Assembly: GCA_015501055.1 (NCBI GenBank)
Contig: JADNYV010000060.1
Coordinates: 1-64,000 of the forward strand
Direction of reading: 5' to 3'
DNA length: 64,000 nucleotides
Origin: Mucidula mucida
Taxonomy: Eukaryota; Basidiomycota; Agaricomycetes; Agaricales; Physalacriaceae
This document shows positions 59,828 to 64,000 of this stretch, piece after piece. Under the pieces are notes generated by a model. The model was not told where the DNA came from and did no database searches. It worked only from the letters and a program-made list of their open reading frames with translations. The translations under genes were made by a program, and so were the position numbers. The stretch's first letter is position 1. Each line of letters begins with the position of its first letter.

Positions 59828-62800
59828 TTATACACCATTGGGGATTCGTAACGTTAACGTATTCGTCCGTGAGCCCATCTCGACACCCACCCGCAAACTC
59901 GTACTGACACCATGAAGATGATACTGTTCGCCCACGATCTCCTTTACAGCCAACATCAGTCGGTCAAGCCTACTGACGATGCCAAAAGCAGTCGACACGC
60001 CCACACAGAACATTCTAAGAGGAAGCGATGAGGAGACGAACGACGGGCGAATGAAAGACATACAGATACTGCTCGTCCTGTAGAGTCTCCAGCGTCAAAG
60101 TCCTAGGCAGCCCAAAGTCCTCTTCTGCTTCTTTGTGTATAACACTAAAGCCATGATATTTGAGCATGAACCGATCCACAAGAGGACACGGCGTTATTTG
60201 CGGTAACGGATCTCCAGTTCGTAAGGACGTAGAAATCATGCCTGAGCTGTGATAAACGAGGATGAACACGGAAGGAAGCGACCAGAACGTACTGATTACA
60301 GCTAGCAGATCGCCCTGGAAGTTAGGATCTAAGAATCGCGTACGAACCAGGAAAGCTCGCGTCCATGAAGGTTCCATGTGTTCCATGACAGACATCAAGT
60401 GAGACAACGAGTATGCGATTTGCCTAGTGAGGATACATTGAGCACAAGGACAACAGAGAACATCAGTTACTGCTCACATCTGAAGATCTAAAATCTTCTG
60501 GTATCTTGCTGCTGGCCAGCGACCTCGTAAAGAAAACTGAATCATTATCAGTACCACAGCACTTCTGAGATCGAAGGTACGAACTTCATAAATGGCATTA
60601 GTGCGAAGTACAGCCGACCTGTTCAGTTTACTTCGTATGGCGATCAAACTAGTGACGACCTCTGGAACCTCTTGAGTCCTACGAGAACTCGCAAAGGAAA
60701 CAACCGAGCAGTAGATGGCGCCGAGCTCTGAAGAGGTTGTTGCCAACAGTGTCCTCTGATATCGCCTAATCGTAGTTGCAGGCGGAAGAAAAGAAAATAT
60801 GCTGACAAGACGAAATCAGGACACTGTCGATAGCATAGTCGGAAAACCTACAAGGCAGCTGTGACGCCTACAGTCACCAGCACAAATCGGCGCTGGATTT
60901 ACAATCAGCGGCCACCCGCGTTTATCGGAAAGAGAACGCACCCAAGCGACGTCAATACCAAACCCAGGATTTCCAGGTAATAGTATATACTGATCTTGGT
61001 ACGAATAGCCAATGACCTGGCAAAAGTAAGATTAATCAACATTCAAGGTGCTTTCTACCAACTCACCAAGACTGTCGTGACAAAGAAAATGATGTTCGTC
61101 ATTGGAGGACCAGGCCAGTATAACCGAGCGTAAAAGAAGAAGGGATAGCAGACAGCTAGAACGGCAGCAAGGCCATATGGACTACCATTGCCACGACCAG
61201 CCGATATGTACCTATTCGAGCTTGAGCCGCCGTTCAAATGAGAAAAAATTTGGGAGCTCCTTACCATATGACTGATCCAACAATACCACCTAAAAAGGTA
61301 CTCAAAACACGAGCCACCCAGCCAAAGGTAGTATCGCCTCTGAATCGCGCCAGTGTTAGTTGAGCCATGACACTAAATATAATCGACTGTCAGTCATCAA
61401 TGATGAATATCACTAGTGGGGACGCACATTGCCCAAACGAAGCGATTTTCTGTGAATGCATGTTAGACAACAGAAGACACGAGCACGAAACAACGCATAC
61501 CGTAAGCGAACTGCGCCGATGTCGTCAAAAACGAGGGAATGCACATGATGACTGGACGAGTTGCTAGCGTTCAGACACCTTTAGGCAGAAAGCAACGACG
61601 AACGTACTAGTAAGAATACCAGCTTTTACAGCATATAAAGCGTTACCGCCACCGCACCCTCGGACGAACATATACAATTCATTCATCACCCATCGAACAC
61701 ATTATGAGGCGGAAGCGCGTCAGGATCGCGCTTCCTCGCCATCCCAAGGTCGTCCATCACACTAGGTTCAAGCCCCTGAACCAAGTCGGGGTCTTCTTCA
61801 TCGTCGTTGATGTCCGACAGATTCCAATTATTCCAGGTAAACAGTTTCCGCGCTGGGGTCCAGATATGGTTCTTCGGGCGCTCCTGCTCTAGGCGTATGA
61901 TCTCGTCCAGCTGTCAAAAACGACGATTAGCCGAGAGGTGCATCGAGTTGAACATACAGACAGACCATTTCGATGATCTGCGTAGTGAATCGCATAAGAT
62001 GGTACTGATAGACGTAGCAATGGAACAGATAACGATGACTCGGCGAATCCTGTTCGACGTCACCCTTCGCCTCAAGCACAGGTTTATAAGGTTCGAGAAC
62101 CTCAAACCGATTCTGAAATTTGAACTCCTTCAGAGCGCCTCCAGGTCATCTCGCGTCTTCTGCAAAGTATCGAACTTTGTCTGCCATGCCATCTTCTTCT
62201 GCTTTGCCGACCGCCAAAAAGCGAATCGACCTCGTCGGGCATCGCGCAGCCAATCGGAGACGGCACTCACTGCGCTGCGGTTTGCTTTCAGGAGGGGGTC
62301 GCAGCAGTGGAACAAGAGGTTCATGGCTTGTGTGTGTGTGGTATGGCATCGGGATCGTGGAAGATCGTTGCCTCAATATCCATGTATCGCTGTGATTCGA
62401 ATACACCAACGGCCTGCTCGTTTTTGGCACGCGCCAACGACAGATGTAGAAGAGAATTGTGAAGAAGATTGTGAAGAGACCCGTGGTGGTGATGGTGGTG
62501 AAGATGGTGGTGGTGAACGTGTGGGCGCGCGTGAGACTGCGAATGCCGAGCGACTGGGGAACTAGTACGGCTCTTTCTGCGGTGATTCAACCAACCATCT
62601 TCGTCGTCTTCTGCATCCGTATTGACTGATTGACGTTCTGGCGAAGCAGGGCGAGACGTCATCCGCTGAGGGGTAGTTGCTCCTGGAGTACCACCAGGCG
62701 TGGCTCCCGGTGTGACCGGTCGAGAAGGTATGGGGGTCATAGGGAACTTCTCCCTGGTCGGCTCAATGAGAGCGAAATAGATCGTTAAACCATTGGCACG

Positions 62801-64000
62801 CACGGCCATGCGCCTCGCAATGGCCTGTAGAGATTTAAAATCGGTTGGTGCAAAGCGGGTATATATGAGATCGGATGGGAGCAATCGAGCAGTGACGGCT
62901 AGTGGTATAAGACCAGCTTCGGCCTGCCTGACAGAGGCTTTGATCTCTTCTGCAATGGATGCAAATTCCTTCGAATCTGCCGGGTTTTGCTTTAGAGAGC
63001 ATTGCAACTCGAGAGACTTGACGAGAGGCGCAAGTACACCTTGAAGGCGCGTAGTAAACTCTGCGGATACGGTTTGTGGGAATATGAGTATCGACACCAA
63101 GACAGAAATGGCAGAGTGAAATCCGAGTGGAACAATGATGGCGCGGCCAAACTTGGGAAAAGATTAGACGAGGCGTAGCTTCAGAAGAAAAGAGTACCTG
63201 GTAGTATGGATACGGAAGCAGAATCGCTGCAGTAAGTGTAATATCGAGGCATATACAGCCTAGAATACAGCCAAACAAGTACGGGCCTGGTCCTTGGCGC
63301 GCGCGCAGATAGAGAAGGAATACACTGCCAAGGAATATGAAGACGGCAAGGATGACCGTAGGAACGGCTTGTATATATTGTCCAGATACTGCCGCGACGA
63401 AAGTGACTGTTCGGTCAGTGTTGCTTCGCGCCAAGTTGGCCAAGAACATCCCAAAGCACGACCACCTGGAAACGCGAAATTAAAACCTAATGTCGTCGAG
63501 AATACTGCGACGCGTACCCCCATACTGCAGCTACGAGGCCGAGAATAATTAGTTCGCGCTCGACCACCCCCATGAAAGGATCCGAGGGTGGCGACATGAA
63601 CGCGGCTGTATTGGAGATTAGCGGTCGGAATAGGCAATAGCAGAACGCGTACAGATTAGGATGAGGAAGCTCGCCTGGCAATTGGTCAATGTTGAAAGCC
63701 ATTTACATGATATCAGAACTGACATACCTGGCCCATGTACTTTTCGACTGTGGGTATGATGAATAGCACTGAAGATATCCAGGCTGCTACGGCAGAACGG
63801 ACGACGGGCCGGACTTTTGGCAGCGTCCAGTCATTCGGAATCCATTTGAGGTTGTCCGGGAGAGCAAACTTGAATTTGGACTGTTGTGGAGGCGACTGCT
63901 CCGAGTCACTCTCCGTGCTGTCCTCCTTCTTATCGGGGAGGACTGCAGTGTCTATGCGGAGTCTGAGGCCAGGATCTCTGCCTCGCGATGGTCGTTCAGG
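59828..64000 (-). CDS. Aromatic-acid-exporter-like (ArAE_2) membrane protein, 5' truncated
   Basis: This large membrane protein of the fungal ArAE_2_N / ArAE_2 (Brefeldin-A-sensitivity-related, FUSC-like) group is a predicted exporter of organic acids. The start lies beyond 64000. N-terminal membrane segments include SPPSDPFMGVVERELIILGL, TVILAVFIFLGSVFLLYLRA and IIVPLGFHSAISVLVSILIF. A cytosolic region with a Ser/Pro/Thr-rich loop carries a His-rich tract (VHHHHLHHHHHHG) at 62490-62525. A second half follows (LAAVLAVCYPFFFYARLYWP, SNIIFF-like span) and then the ArAE_2 domain: SELGAIYCSVVSF, FSLRGRWPAARYQKILDLQM, HLMSVMEHMEPSWTRAFLVR, EEDFGLPRTLTLETLQDEQY and VKEIVGEQYHLHGV. It ends at 59828. 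More than ten introns. Near 62128-62134 a one-base deficit separates RDDLEAL from KEFKFQNRFEVLEPYKPVLE. Confidence 0.8.

Noticed and set aside
59828..63700. Several separate small membrane-protein genes on the minus strand
   Set aside because: The pieces follow the domain order of one ArAE_2_N/ArAE_2 protein and are joined by short introns.

Overview
The window reads as nuclear DNA of a filamentous basidiomycete, probably an Agaricomycete. The genes are split by many 45-60 nt GT-AG introns. Families typical of these fungi are present: a FunK1 kinase, a DUF6593 protein, an F-box protein, a homeodomain-like protein, a LysM secreted protein and OPT and siderophore transporters. There is no operon structure. 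I joined exons by eye, so boundaries are predictions; no database search was run.

Layout. 0.3-6.8 kb, minus strand: secreted M43 metalloprotease, Nha1-type Na+/H+ antiporter with a possible Kha1-like relic behind it, and a GNAT acetyltransferase. 6.9-7.7 kb: an old tandem duplication. 8.5-15.5 kb, plus strand: siderophore-type MFS transporter, an RWDD2/Prp3-C fragment with a nonsense codon, a roadblock dynein light chain and a FunK1 kinase. 16.4-23.7 kb: a DUF6593 gene and an OPT transporter, both with reading-frame lesions. 25.3-30.7 kb: an intact block of aldo/keto reductase, small secreted protein, CE16 esterase and thioredoxin reductase. 31-33 kb: non-coding, with a dispersed 8-mer repeat. 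33.7-44.2 kb: aldo/keto reductase, TIGR04076-like protein, class I/II aminotransferase, a predicted mitochondrial coiled-coil protein and an acyl-CoA ligase; most carry frameshifts. 45.4-47.7 kb: LysM protein and a C6orf136/DUF2358-like protein. 48-51 kb: nothing recognised. 51-64 kb: homeodomain-like gene, Tyr/Gly/Ser-His-rich small protein, magnesium-dependent phosphatase-1, NYN-domain protein, F-box protein, Atg27-like protein and an aromatic-acid-exporter-like membrane protein that runs off the right edge.

How the genes relate. I see no convincing biosynthetic cluster. The set is a mix of housekeeping genes (thioredoxin reductase, roadblock light chain, MDP-1, Atg27, Nha1) and accessory genes. 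The most unusual window-wide signal is a patchy series of apparent one-base deletions, often in short homopolymers. They break otherwise well-conserved proteins between about 16-24 kb, 33-45 kb and 51-62 kb, while neighbouring genes are perfectly open. Because even Atg27-like and ArAE-like genes each carry one, uncorrected assembly indels are at least as likely as real gene decay; raw reads would decide. I found no CRISPR, rRNA, tRNA or intact mobile element.
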